Shown in pieces: positions 1 to 8,000 of a stretch of DNA of 8,887 nt. The notes beneath the pieces were generated by a model. The model had not been told where the DNA came from, searched no databases, and saw nothing but the letters and a program-made list of their open reading frames with translations. The DNA lies in contig DXEZ01000237.1 in NCBI GenBank assembly GCA_019114715.1, positions 1 to 8,887 of the forward strand, in the 5' to 3' direction. This DNA comes from Candidatus Sphingobacterium stercoripullorum. Lineage in GTDB: Bacteria > Bacteroidota > Bacteroidia > Sphingobacteriales > Sphingobacteriaceae. The position numbers and the translations under genes are program-made. Position 1 is the first letter of the stretch. Each line of letters begins with the position of its first letter.

Positions 1-1
1 C

Positions 2-382
2 TCTATGCTCTTAAGCCCAGCAACTACCTCTGGTGGATCTTATGCCAACCTTTTTGATGCACATCCACCTTTTCAAATCGATGGGAATTTTGGTGGAGCA
101 GCAGGTATTGTGGAGATGTTGGTGCAAAGCCATACGTCCTACATAGATATCTTACCGGCGTTACCAAGTAGCTTGAAATCAGGGAGCATGAGTGGCGTAA
201 AATTAAGAGGGGGCTTCCAGGCAGATTTATCCTGGGATGAGCACCAGCTCAGCACGTTTGTGATCACCTCTCAAGCAGGGAATACCTTGAGGTTAAAATA
301 TAAAGATAAAACGATTCAACTTGAAACCAAACCAGGGGCAAGCTATGCCTTTGATGGGGAGTTGAGCTTAGTAAGTGAGTAA
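2..382 (+). CDS. GH95 alpha-L-fucosidase / alpha-L-galactosidase, C-terminal fragment
   Basis: This is the 3' end of a gene that begins before the window; the reading frame is open from base 2, so the first visible Met (base 5) is internal. About 126 residues remain. The block NLFDAHPPFQIDGNFGG near the start is a hallmark of glycoside hydrolase family 95, inverting enzymes that remove terminal alpha-1,2-L-fucose or, in some members, alpha-L-galactose. The Asp of QIDGNFG (codon 80-82) most likely corresponds to the catalytic-site Asp of characterised GH95 enzymes. The following stretch, with YIDILPALP and a LRGGFQADLSW-like block, matches the end of the (alpha/alpha)6 barrel and the small C-terminal beta domain of the family. 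The general acid and the N-terminal domain are not visible. The stop lies 16 bases before the GH2 gene, so the two are probably cotranscribed. The family call is firm; the sugar specificity is not. Confidence 0.93.
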   Translation, partial: SMLLSPATTSGGSYANLFDAHPPFQIDGNFGGAAGIVEMLVQSHTSYIDILPALPSSLKSGSMSGVKLRGGFQADLSWDEHQLSTFVITSQAGNTLRLKYKDKTIQLETKPGASYAFDGELSLVSE

Positions 383-398
383 AGATAGATAGTTAAGT

Positions 399-3300
399 AT
401 GATCGTAGGAGAAAAGAGCCAAAGGCTATTTTGGGCTTTTAAATATATTGTTTGCATAGCGTTTTGTGTACAGTTTAATGGCTTTGCGCAAGAAGTGAAT
501 CAGGTGATACCATTAAATGAGCAGTGGCAAAGCACCTTCCATGCTAGTGATTCCACAAGGAATGCTGGCTTTCAGAAGAGCCAGGATCCTCTGCAGGGCA
601 AGTGGAAGGAAGTTTCTGTGCCCCACAACTGGGACCAGTATAGCGGTTACCTGAGGCAGCTGCACGGTAACTTGCACGGTTACGCTTGGTATCGTAAGAC
701 CTTTGTGTTAAACGAAGATATCCAGGGGAGCCATGCCGAGCTGTTTTTTGAGGGCGTGAGCTCCTATGCCACAATTTGGCTGAATGGTACGCAAGTGGGC
801 TACCATGAAGGAGGGAGAACGACTTTTACAGTGGAGGTCACCGATCACCTAAAGGGCAGAGGGCAGGAGAATATCCTAGCCTTGCGCGTGGATCACCCTG
901 AGTCTATTCGGGACCTACCCTGGGTTGATGGTGGCTGCTCGCCGGAGAGAGGTTTTTCCGAAGGATCTCAGCCTTTTGGTATTTTTCGCCCTGTGTCTTT
1001 GCGAATAAAAAATAAAATTCACATTCCTGAATTTGGTGTGCACTGCTGGAATGAGGAGGAGTTGAACTTTCAAGAAGCGAAATTACATGCTACCGTTGAC
1101 GTACAAAACAAAACGAGACAGACAGAGGATGTTCGCGTCGTTTTTAAAGTGAGAGACAGCACAGGAGCAGAGGTTGCACAGTCTGAACAAAGAGAGAGGC
1201 TGCAGGGAAATGCTACTAAGAAGATTGCAATAGATGAGCTTACGGTTAAGGATCCCGAGTTGTGGTATCCGGATAACCCTTATTTATATACCATCCATGC
1301 ACATGTTTATAAAGGAGATAAGCTAGTTGATCAGCAGGTGATTGATTACGGAATACGCTACATCAGTTGGCCTAAAGGCCTAAAACCGAACGATGAAAAT
1401 AAATTGCTAGTAAACGGTAAGCCCTTTTTTATCCATGGAATAGCCGAATATGAACATAAATTAGGGAACTCACATGCTTTTCATCCAGAGGAAATAAAGT
1501 CTAGAGTAGAGGATATGAAATCCCTTGGGTTCAACGCCTTTAGAGAGGCGCACCAACCCCACAACCTAGTCTATCAGCAAGAGTTTGATCGATTAGGCCT
1601 ATTTTTCTGGTCTCAATTTACGGCGCATATTTGGTTTGATAATCCTCAATTTAGAGAGAACTTCAAGCGCCTTTTAAGGCAGTGGGTGCTAGAGAGAAGA
1701 AACAGCCCTTCGGTATTTCTCTGGGGACTCCAAAATGAGAGTGTATTGCCTGCAGATTTTGCTGAGGAATGTAGAGATATTATCCGAGAGATGGACCCTA
1801 CGGCCTCAATCCAGCGATTGGTAGTCAGCTGTAATGGTGGCGACGGTACGGATTGGAATGTACCCCAAAATTGGACAGGAACCTACGGTGGCGATCATAA
1901 CGATTACGGGGAAGACCTTAAAAAGCAACTGTTAGTAGGAGAGTATGGCGCCTGGCGTACTATGGAACTCCACGATGAGGGACCTTATTTACCCAATACC
2001 GGCCCGTATAGTGAAAATCGTTTTACAGATGTCATGGAAACAAAGTTAAGGCTCGCCGATTCGGTTAAGGATGAAGTGGTGGGTCATTTCATGTGGCTTT
2101 GGAATTCTCACGATAACCCAGGACGGATACAAGGCGGAGAAGGTTTTAGAGATTTGGATAAAATTGGTCCAGTCAATTACAAAGGATTGGTCTCCCCATG
2201 GGGCGAACCTACAGATGCCTATTATATGTACATGGCCAATTACAGTAAAAAAGAGCAGGCTGTACTGTATATAGACTCTCATACCTGGCCCAATAGATGG
2301 ATGGAACCGGGAATAAAGGATAATATTCGCATATATTCCAACTGCGATGAGGTGGAGCTGTTTAACGATATCCAAGGTAGCTCTCTAGGAGTTCTAAAGA
2401 ACCCTGGAAGAGGAAAGCACTTTGAGTTTAGCGGAGTTCAGGTCCAGTATAATGTTTTATACGCCGAGGGAAGAAATAACGGGCAAGTGGTAGCGCGAGA
2501 TACCATCGTGCTTTCAGGACTTGCTCAAAGCCCCAACTACGACAAATTATATACGCTAGCTAGCGAAGATGTTCTCCAGCAGCAATCAGGTCTTAATTAC
2601 TTAATACGCGTGAATGCTGGAGGTGGCGATTACCGCGATCATCAAGGTAATATTTGGCAAGGGGATCAGCCCTACTCAGGAGATTTAGGCTGGGGCTCTA
2701 TCTCATGGACCGATAGATTTGAAGGGGTTAATCCTTTCTTTGCAAGTCAAAGAAGAACATTTGAGCCCATTAAAAACACCAAAGATTGGTCTATATTCCA
2801 AAGCTTCCGGTACGGACAGGATCAGCTGGCCTACCAGTTTGATGTGCCCAACGGGCAGTATGTCGTAGAGCTGTATTTTGCCGAACCTTGGGCAGGTAGA
2901 GGTGGCGATCAGGCTGCTATGGGCAAGCGAACATTTGATGTTGCCATCAATAACCGGCTTGTGGAAAATAGATTGGATATCTATAAAGAGTCCGGCTATA
3001 GTGCTGCCATAAAACGCAGTTATGAGGTGGAAGTTAGAGACAATAAGATACTGGTGGATTTTCCTACTGTTTACTCAGGTCAGGCAGTAATTAGTGCTAT
3101 AAGCATAGCCTCAAAGGGTGGGAATCCGGCACAAACAGTTTTTTCAAAAGAACATTTCAATCTAAATAGCTCTGTGCCTTTGAAAGTGAACGGTTGGCTG
3201 GATATCAAAAACAATGCGTCTTCGCAAGAAGTTTACGAGCTAAGCTACTTACCTTCATTTTTATACGGTGCTGATTATGTGCTTTTAGAAGAGGGACAAA

Positions 3301-3920
3301 GGAATATAGACATGACCTTTAAGTATCCTACAAGCCTGTATGTAATTGCAGATGAATTTGTGGATGGCTATGAGCAGATGGATGAAGAACTGATTGATGC
3401 GCAAGGAAAAGCTTATAAAGTTTCTAGAAAACTGGTAGATAAAGGGGAACGCACCGACTATACGCCAGCTGGTGATTATATGCTCGCTTTCCACATTCAA
3501 AGTGGGATCCAGCCGGCATACGATCTTAAGGAATCAGTAGATTATAAAGCAGTAGATGCTAACCGGATTAAAAACGGCAACCAAGAACATTTTCAAAATC
3601 AAGATAGAATAGCCTTTGAAGATGGCAAGCAAGGGATGGTAGAATGGAAAATTCAAGTGGGCGTTGCCGATGTTTACGCCTTAACATTTAAATACCACAA
3701 CCGAACCAAGGAGGTGAAGACGGGCTACTATGAACTCTACGATATTGAAGGGAAAATGTTAAAAGATAAAACTAAAGTAGATTTGATGCCTACCAGAGAG
3801 GGGAAATGGAATTACCTGGATGAGAATTCATCTACAATGATCAATGCAGGTACGTATTATGTACGTTTTTATTCCGATGGTGGCGAGGCTATTTTAGTGG
3901 ATAATTTAGAGGTGAAATAA
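399..3920 (+). CDS. Exported GH2 beta-glycosidase with malectin-like and further C-terminal modules
   Basis: A retaining exo-beta-glycosidase of family GH2, with beta-galactosidase or beta-glucuronidase as possible activities. A type I signal peptide covers about residues 1-30 (hydrophobic KYIVCIAFCVQFNGFA, cut before QEVNQ); its Cys residues do not form a lipobox, so a periplasmic location is likely. Domains in order: jelly-roll sugar-binding domain at about 63-205 (GYAWYRKTF, then SYATIWLNGTQVGYHEGG); Ig-like domain at 209-321; TIM barrel at 323-620; DUF4982-like Ig domain at 640-707 (IYSNCDEVELF); malectin/CBM57-like domain at 733-905 (LIRVNAGGGDY); an unassigned beta-rich segment at 906-1035; and a CBM6/35-like end at 1040-1173. 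Catalytic residues are visible: acid/base Glu447 in WGLQNE and nucleophile Glu515 in GEYG, with Arg382 and His385 in the FREAHQP active-site block. At 1173 aa it is longer than a minimal GH2 because of the C-terminal modules. The start is the only Met giving a full signal peptide. The frame is intact throughout. Substrate is unknown; the GH95 neighbour suggests it acts after L-fucose or L-galactose is removed. Confidence 0.95.
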   Translation: MIVGEKSQRLFWAFKYIVCIAFCVQFNGFAQEVNQVIPLNEQWQSTFHASDSTRNAGFQKSQDPLQGKWKEVSVPHNWDQYSGYLRQLHGNLHGYAWYRKTFVLNEDIQGSHAELFFEGVSSYATIWLNGTQVGYHEGGRTTFTVEVTDHLKGRGQENILALRVDHPESIRDLPWVDGGCSPERGFSEGSQPFGIFRPVSLRIKNKIHIPEFGVHCWNEEELNFQEAKLHATVDVQNKTRQTEDVRVVFKVRDSTGAEVAQSEQRERLQGNATKKIAIDELTVKDPELWYPDNPYLYTIHAHVYKGDKLVDQQVIDYGIRYISWPKGLKPNDENKLLVNGKPFFIHGIAEYEHKLGNSHAFHPEEIKSRVEDMKSLGFNAFREAHQPHNLVYQQEFDRLGLFFWSQFTAHIWFDNPQFRENFKRLLRQWVLERRNSPSVFLWGLQNESVLPADFAEECRDIIREMDPTASIQRLVVSCNGGDGTDWNVPQNWTGTYGGDHNDYGEDLKKQLLVGEYGAWRTMELHDEGPYLPNTGPYSENRFTDVMETKLRLADSVKDEVVGHFMWLWNSHDNPGRIQGGEGFRDLDKIGPVNYKGLVSPWGEPTDAYYMYMANYSKKEQAVLYIDSHTWPNRWMEPGIKDNIRIYSNCDEVELFNDIQGSSLGVLKNPGRGKHFEFSGVQVQYNVLYAEGRNNGQVVARDTIVLSGLAQSPNYDKLYTLASEDVLQQQSGLNYLIRVNAGGGDYRDHQGNIWQGDQPYSGDLGWGSISWTDRFEGVNPFFASQRRTFEPIKNTKDWSIFQSFRYGQDQLAYQFDVPNGQYVVELYFAEPWAGRGGDQAAMGKRTFDVAINNRLVENRLDIYKESGYSAAIKRSYEVEVRDNKILVDFPTVYSGQAVISAISIASKGGNPAQTVFSKEHFNLNSSVPLKVNGWLDIKNNASSQEVYELSYLPSFLYGADYVLLEEGQRNIDMTFKYPTSLYVIADEFVDGYEQMDEELIDAQGKAYKVSRKLVDKGERTDYTPAGDYMLAFHIQSGIQPAYDLKESVDYKAVDANRIKNGNQEHFQNQDRIAFEDGKQGMVEWKIQVGVADVYALTFKYHNRTKEVKTGYYELYDIEGKMLKDKTKVDLMPTREGKWNYLDENSSTMINAGTYYVRFYSDGGEAILVDNLEVK

Positions 3921-3948
3921 TTAAATATTTAAATCAAAATAAATTGTT

Positions 3949-4584
3949 ATGCTTATAAGAAGGATAATTTCAGCATGTCTTATGCTTATGATCGTTGGTT
4001 TTGCTTACGCACAAAAACCAGCCGATGCACCGGATGACTATTGGAATACCATCACGCAAAGATCCCAGAAAATAGTCGATGAAATCCCGAGGCTTTCTGA
4101 AGAGCAAAGTAAAGAGCTAGTGGAGAAGATTCGCTATCAATATTACTCTATCAATAAAGTTTACGACGAGTTTGATCCCAAGTTTGAAGGCGCCGACTCT
4201 AAAAAGAAAGCAAATCTGGAAGATAAGAGATTCAAGAAAACCGAAAAGCTCAATAAAAAGTTCATCGCCAGCTTGGGTAAAACTGCTAGCCCAGAGCAAG
4301 TGGATGCGGTGAAAGATGGGATGACTTACAGTTTGTTTCACGTTACCTCGAAAGCTTACTTTGATATGCTGCCGGACTTAACGCCAGCACAAAAAGAATT
4401 TATTGAGAAAAGTTTGAGAGAAGCGCGTGACAATGCGATGCATACAGGCTCATCTAAAGAAAAGCACGGTTGGTTCGGGAAGTACAAAGGAAGAATCAAT
4501 AACTATCTTTCTCAAGAAGGCGTTGACCTTCAGGAAGCCCGCAAAGGGTGGATGGAAAGGATTGAGAAGGAAAAAGCTAAGTAA
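3949..4584 (+). CDS. DUF3826-like exported helical protein, function unknown
   Basis: A 211-residue protein with a type I signal peptide (RR, then a hydrophobic stretch to FAYA, probably cut before Gln22). The mature part is rich in Lys and Glu and is predicted by eye to be almost all alpha-helical: helices around 30-65, a charged helix at 82-108, then segments around 115-140, 145-165 and 190-210. Conserved-looking blocks are WFGKYKGRINNYLSQEGVDL (about 175-194) and LTPAQKEFIEKSLREARD (144-161). From memory these resemble DUF3826, a family seen in Bacteroidetes polysaccharide loci; I could not run a profile search. No catalytic motif or lipobox is evident. It lies 28 bases after the GH2 gene and just before a terminator, so it is the last gene of the glycosidase operon. 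A periplasmic accessory role in glycan breakdown is inference from position only. Confidence 0.8.
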   Translation: MLIRRIISACLMLMIVGFAYAQKPADAPDDYWNTITQRSQKIVDEIPRLSEEQSKELVEKIRYQYYSINKVYDEFDPKFEGADSKKKANLEDKRFKKTEKLNKKFIASLGKTASPEQVDAVKDGMTYSLFHVTSKAYFDMLPDLTPAQKEFIEKSLREARDNAMHTGSSKEKHGWFGKYKGRINNYLSQEGVDLQEARKGWMERIEKEKAK

Positions 4585-4614
4585 TATTAAAAGAAAATTT
4601 TTTGCATGAATGGT

Positions 4615-4655
4615 TCCCACAACGTAATGCCAAAATTGGCTTGTTGTGGGATTTT
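4615..4655 (+). terminator. Rho-independent terminator of the GH95-GH2-DUF3826 operon
   Basis: A 9-bp perfect stem, TCCCACAAC (4615-4623) with GTTGTGGGA (4643-4651), is followed directly by TTTT. A second short stem, GCCA/TGGC (4629-4632 with 4637-4640), nests inside the loop. It begins 30 bases after the stop codon of the DUF3826-like gene, the expected place for the end of the upstream transcript. The T-run is short, but the stem is GC-containing and perfect. Confidence 0.85.
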
Positions 4656-4803
4656 CTATGTTAAGAGCGTTTTTTATTTCGGTAGGGGTTGCGTTTGATG
4701 TACTGAGAAAATGTTACAATTGATTTTCTTAAATTATTTTATAAAAATGACATTAATCCCCCTTTTTATTACCTAATTGAAAGAAAACGGTGAGAAACTC
4801 CAT

Positions 4804-4854
4804 AAGCATTACAAAATGCAGGATAGTGCAGGATGCGCTTTTGTTAATGCTTTT
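4804..4854 (+). terminator. Long imperfect hairpin plus T-run: possible attenuator or second terminator
   Basis: AAGCATTA (4804-4811) pairs with TAATGCTT (4845-4852). After a one-base bulge (T4844), CAAAA (4812-4816) pairs with TTTTG (4839-4843). An inner GCA/TGC (4818-4820 with 4834-4836) can close further. The 3' arm runs into TTTT (4851-4854), so on the + strand it has the form of a weak intrinsic terminator. It lies about 240 bases before susC and 150 bases after a strong terminator. It could be a back-up terminator, a leader attenuator if transcription of susC starts upstream, or an operator-like inverted repeat. Pairing is seen directly; function is inference. Confidence 0.4.
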
Positions 4855-4951
4855 ATAACTTAGAATTCTCATAAATATAATATTTGTATATGAATAAGAC
4901 GTGTTTGTAGATGCACGGAATAAACAAAAATTTAATTATGCTGAATCTGGT

Positions 4952-4967
4952 TAATAGACTAATAGAC
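4952..4967. repeat. Perfect tandem duplication TAATAGAC x2
   Basis: Two adjacent identical 8-mers lie in the susC upstream region. They could be half-sites for a regulator or a replication-slippage duplication. In AT-rich DNA a single such pair is weak evidence for function. Confidence 0.5.
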
Positions 4968-4988
4968 CAAAATAATTATGTAGTTAAT

Positions 4989-5028
4989 TTGCTTTTTTAA
5001 AGTAGTTGCTTGCTTTAAAGTATAGTTG
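4989..5028 (+). promoter_or_regulatory. Imperfect direct repeat upstream of susC, candidate regulator site
   Basis: The first copy (4989-5008) reads TTGCTTT-TTT-AAAGTA-GTTG; the second (5010-5028) reads TTGCTTT-AAAGTA-TA-GTTG. They share 17 bases in the same order and start 21 bases apart, about two helical turns, so both would face the same side of the DNA. Each contains a CTTT...AAAG core, a perfect palindrome in the second copy. Direct repeats with this spacing are typical targets of AraC-type DNA-binding domains, including those of the hybrid two-component regulators that control many Bacteroidetes PULs. The second copy ends in TATAGTTG, close to the -7 box. No regulator gene is in the window, so the assignment is inference. 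Confidence 0.4.
5021..5028 (+). promoter_or_regulatory. Candidate Bacteroidetes -7 box for susC
   Basis: TATAGTTG differs at one base from the Bacteroidetes -7 consensus TAnnTTTG. It lies 62 bases before the susC ATG, which would give a leader of about 55 bases. A good -33 TTTG is missing: the expected position holds only a T-run (4993-4998). A positively controlled promoter could tolerate this, but the call is weak. Confidence 0.2.
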
Positions 5029-5090
5029 AATGTATAAGCTATACGCATTAAAATTTAGGTCTAACCGTATTTAAACTAAAAATCATTACA

Positions 5091-8000
5091 ATGATAAAAC
5101 TCAAAAAGACTAATTTCTGTTGCTTGCGAGTTAAAAAGGTATCATTATTAGTCACCGCATCACTCTTGATGGTGGGGCCTTTTACGACTGCTAATTCGAA
5201 GGTGATTGAACCTTCGCTAGATACCTATAGCTGGTCAGCTCAAGAATTAGAGAAAATTTCAGGGAAGGTTGTGTCAGAGTCTGGTCAACCAATAAGTGGT
5301 GCCACAGTCAACATACGAGGAACGACAAAAAGTGCGAAAACGGGCTCTTCGGGGGTGTTTGAGTTGGAAATTCCCAGTAGAGAGGTAACCTTAGTGGTTT
5401 CTCACCTGGGCTACGAAACGAAACAAGTTAAGGTGTCTAATTTAACCGATATGGTTATTGAGCTGGATGCCGTTGATGATGTAATAGACGAGGTTGTGGT
5501 TGTGGCTTACGGCCAGCAGGATAAAAGAACCTCCACACATGCGATTGAATCTGTGGAGATGAACGCTATTCAAGATGTTCCTGTAGGTAGCTTATCCCAA
5601 TCTTTAAAATATGGAAATATTAGCGGTCTTAATGTAACTGGTGGGGAATCTCGCCCGGGTCAAGATGCTTCCATAAGTATTCGTGAACCGCGCATCCTAT
5701 CCAAAGACGGTGGTACTTTAGAGCCGATATACGTCATTGACGACGTGGTTAAGTCTTCGTTTGAATTTAACTTACTGGACCAGTCGGAAATCGAGAGCAT
5801 CTCCATACTTAAAGATGCAGCAGCCGCAATTTATGGGGTGAATGGAAACCAGGGAGCTGTTTTAGTGAAAACTAAAAGAGGAAGATCGGGAGAGCATAAA
5901 TTCACTTACTCGGGTTCTGTGGGTATCTCCGATGCGATTAGACTACCGGATATGATGTCTGGTTACGATCACGCTAGATACCTCAACACCTACAACCAAA
6001 CAGACGGTAAACCTGAAAATGACCCTTCTTTTTATGCAGATGACGAGTTAGATCATTTTAGAGATAACAATTACGATTGGTTATCCATGGCGTGGAAGTC
6101 GGCCATGAACACCAGGCAAACGTTAAACGCCAGTGGTGGTACAGAAAAGGTGACTTACTTTGGAAGCGTTTCCTACAACAACCAAGATGGTAACTTAGAA
6201 AATATTTCAAAGGACCGCTGGACTTACCGTTCAAACGTTTCATTGAATGTGGGCAATAACTTAAAGTTTGATTTCCAGCTGAGTGGTGACTTATCCAAGA
6301 ACAAGCAGTTTTGGTTAAAGCAAGGAGGTGAGAACATCGATAAAGACGTGGTGTCTTTAATGCAAACGCCTCAGTTTAATCCGCCTTATGTGGATGGTCT
6401 TCCCGTCTTATTGACAAGTGCTACGAACTCCAATGCGGAGAACTTCCACTTTTTTGAAGTTTTAAACTCTGGAGATTACACCCAGGATAATTCTGCAGGG
6501 CTTAATGTGAATTTGAATGCCACTTATGATGTTCCATTTGTTGAAGGGCTGACCGTAAGAGGTTTCTTCAATAGAAGATCTACCAATAGTTTTGGAAAGC
6601 AATTTGGAACTACATATGATGTGTATAGATTTTCTATGTTAGGGTCTAATAACCACATTTTTGGTGGAGATGTAGTGAACTCGATCACCCTGAAAAACGG
6701 GGATATGCTGCGTTTTAATCCCATATATTCCAATAATTATCAGTTGAATGCTCAGATCAATTACGAGAGGAATTTTGGTAAGCATTACTTGTCTTTACTA
6801 GGTGTGTATGAACAGAGAGAGTCTTACTCCAATGGTGTAGCTACTTATATAGAGAAGTTCATCAACGGTGGAGAAGACAATATGGTTTACTTTTCAGGTC
6901 CTACAGCTTTACAGTCGGAGTCTGAATCCGAGCAAGGCTATCTATCCTATATTGGGCGTTTAGTCTATAACTACGACGAGAAATATTTATTTGAAACAAC
7001 CTTTAGAGCAGACGGATCAACGAATTTTGCGCCAGAAAACAGATGGGGTTATTTCCCTTCCTTCTCAGCGGGGTGGGTGCTATCAAAAGAAGACTTCTTT
7101 CAAGAAGCACTTTCATTTTTTGACTTTTTTAAAATACGAGGTGCTATAGGATTCTCTGGAGCCGATAGAACGAGACCATTTCAGTGGTATACACGTTATA
7201 GAAAACAAACCCAAAGAGGTGGAGTCTTTGGTGGTAATGGCAATAGAGGAATTGTATTCAACCAAAACGGAATTGCCAATAGAGATGTTAAGTGGGATAA
7301 AACCATAAAAAAGAATATCGGTGTGGATATGTCTATGCTTGATAGCCGCTTATCGGTTTCAGCAGAAGTTTATCACGATGAAAACGTGGATATGCTTACG
7401 CAGCTAAGTACATCTATATCCCTATTAGTTGGAGAGGCGCTGCCATCGGAGAACTTCAGTAGGGTGAATACCTTTGGTACAGAATTATCGGCACACTGGA
7501 GAGACCGCATTAGCGATGACTGGTCGTACTCGGTAAGAGCGAACTTCAACTGGTCGGATGATAAAAATATATTAAGAGACGTTGCGGAGTCTAGCGTTGG
7601 AACGATGTTAGATCCTACTGGTAAATCCAGTGATAGAGGTGTTTATGGTTATATCTACAAAGGGTTTTTCCGTACACAAGAGCAGGTAGATGCTTTTTTA
7701 GCAGAGAATCCAGATTATACTATTTTCGGTAAAAAGCCAGAGCCTGGTATGTTGTATTACGAGGATATATCTGGTGCGAGAACTGGTGGAGACTTAACAG
7801 AACCCGATGGCAAGATTGATGATAACGACCGTACATACATCACTTCTAAAGAAAACAACCATTACGGAATCGGTTTAAACCTCCAAACAACTTATAAATC
7901 ATTCTCTTTTCAAATGAGTGGTGGTTTATCTTGGGGTGGACAGTCGTTTGTAGAAGGAGACGCAAGAAAGAGAGCTTCAGCTACCTCCAACAGGCCGGCA

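Larger units (their letters stand above)
4585..5090. other. 506-base intergenic region between the glycosidase operon and susC
   Basis: No convincing gene is present. It is AT-rich and contains, in order: an intrinsic terminator (4615-4655); about 150 bases in which I see nothing specific; a long imperfect hairpin with a T-run (4804-4854) that contains a tandem TGCAGGAT pair (4817-4824 and 4827-4834); a tandem TAATAGAC pair (4952-4967); and two imperfect 19-20 bp direct repeats (4989-5008 and 5010-5028). The length and content suit the promoter and control region of the susC-susD unit. A tiny 20-codon reading frame (4938-5000) is probably chance. Confidence 0.7.

Noticed and set aside
2046..2375. 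Open frame of 109 codons on the minus strand inside the GH2 gene
   Set aside because: It lies opposite the catalytic barrel of a clear GH2 gene, has no recognisable domain, and looks like an antisense shadow.
3921..3932. Perfect 12-bp AT palindrome TTAAATATTTAA between the GH2 and DUF3826-like genes
   Set aside because: All-AT palindromes are frequent by chance, it is too weak for a terminator, and no T-run follows; the genes appear to be one operon.
3949..3978. Lipobox-like ISAC near the N-terminus of the DUF3826-like protein
   Set aside because: The Cys is residue 10, leaving too short a hydrophobic stretch before it; the longer segment ending in AYA/Q fits ordinary signal peptidase I cleavage.
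4879..4886. AATATTTG, one mismatch from the -7 consensus TAnnTTTG
   Set aside because: No TTTG at the right distance upstream, it sits in an AT-rich inverted repeat where chance matches are common, and it is over 200 bases from susC.
5029..5049. Imperfect inverted repeat (AATGTATA with TATACGCATT) before susC
   Set aside because: The arms pair only with a two-base bulge, the sequence is AT-rich, and it may straddle the transcription start, so no function can be supported.
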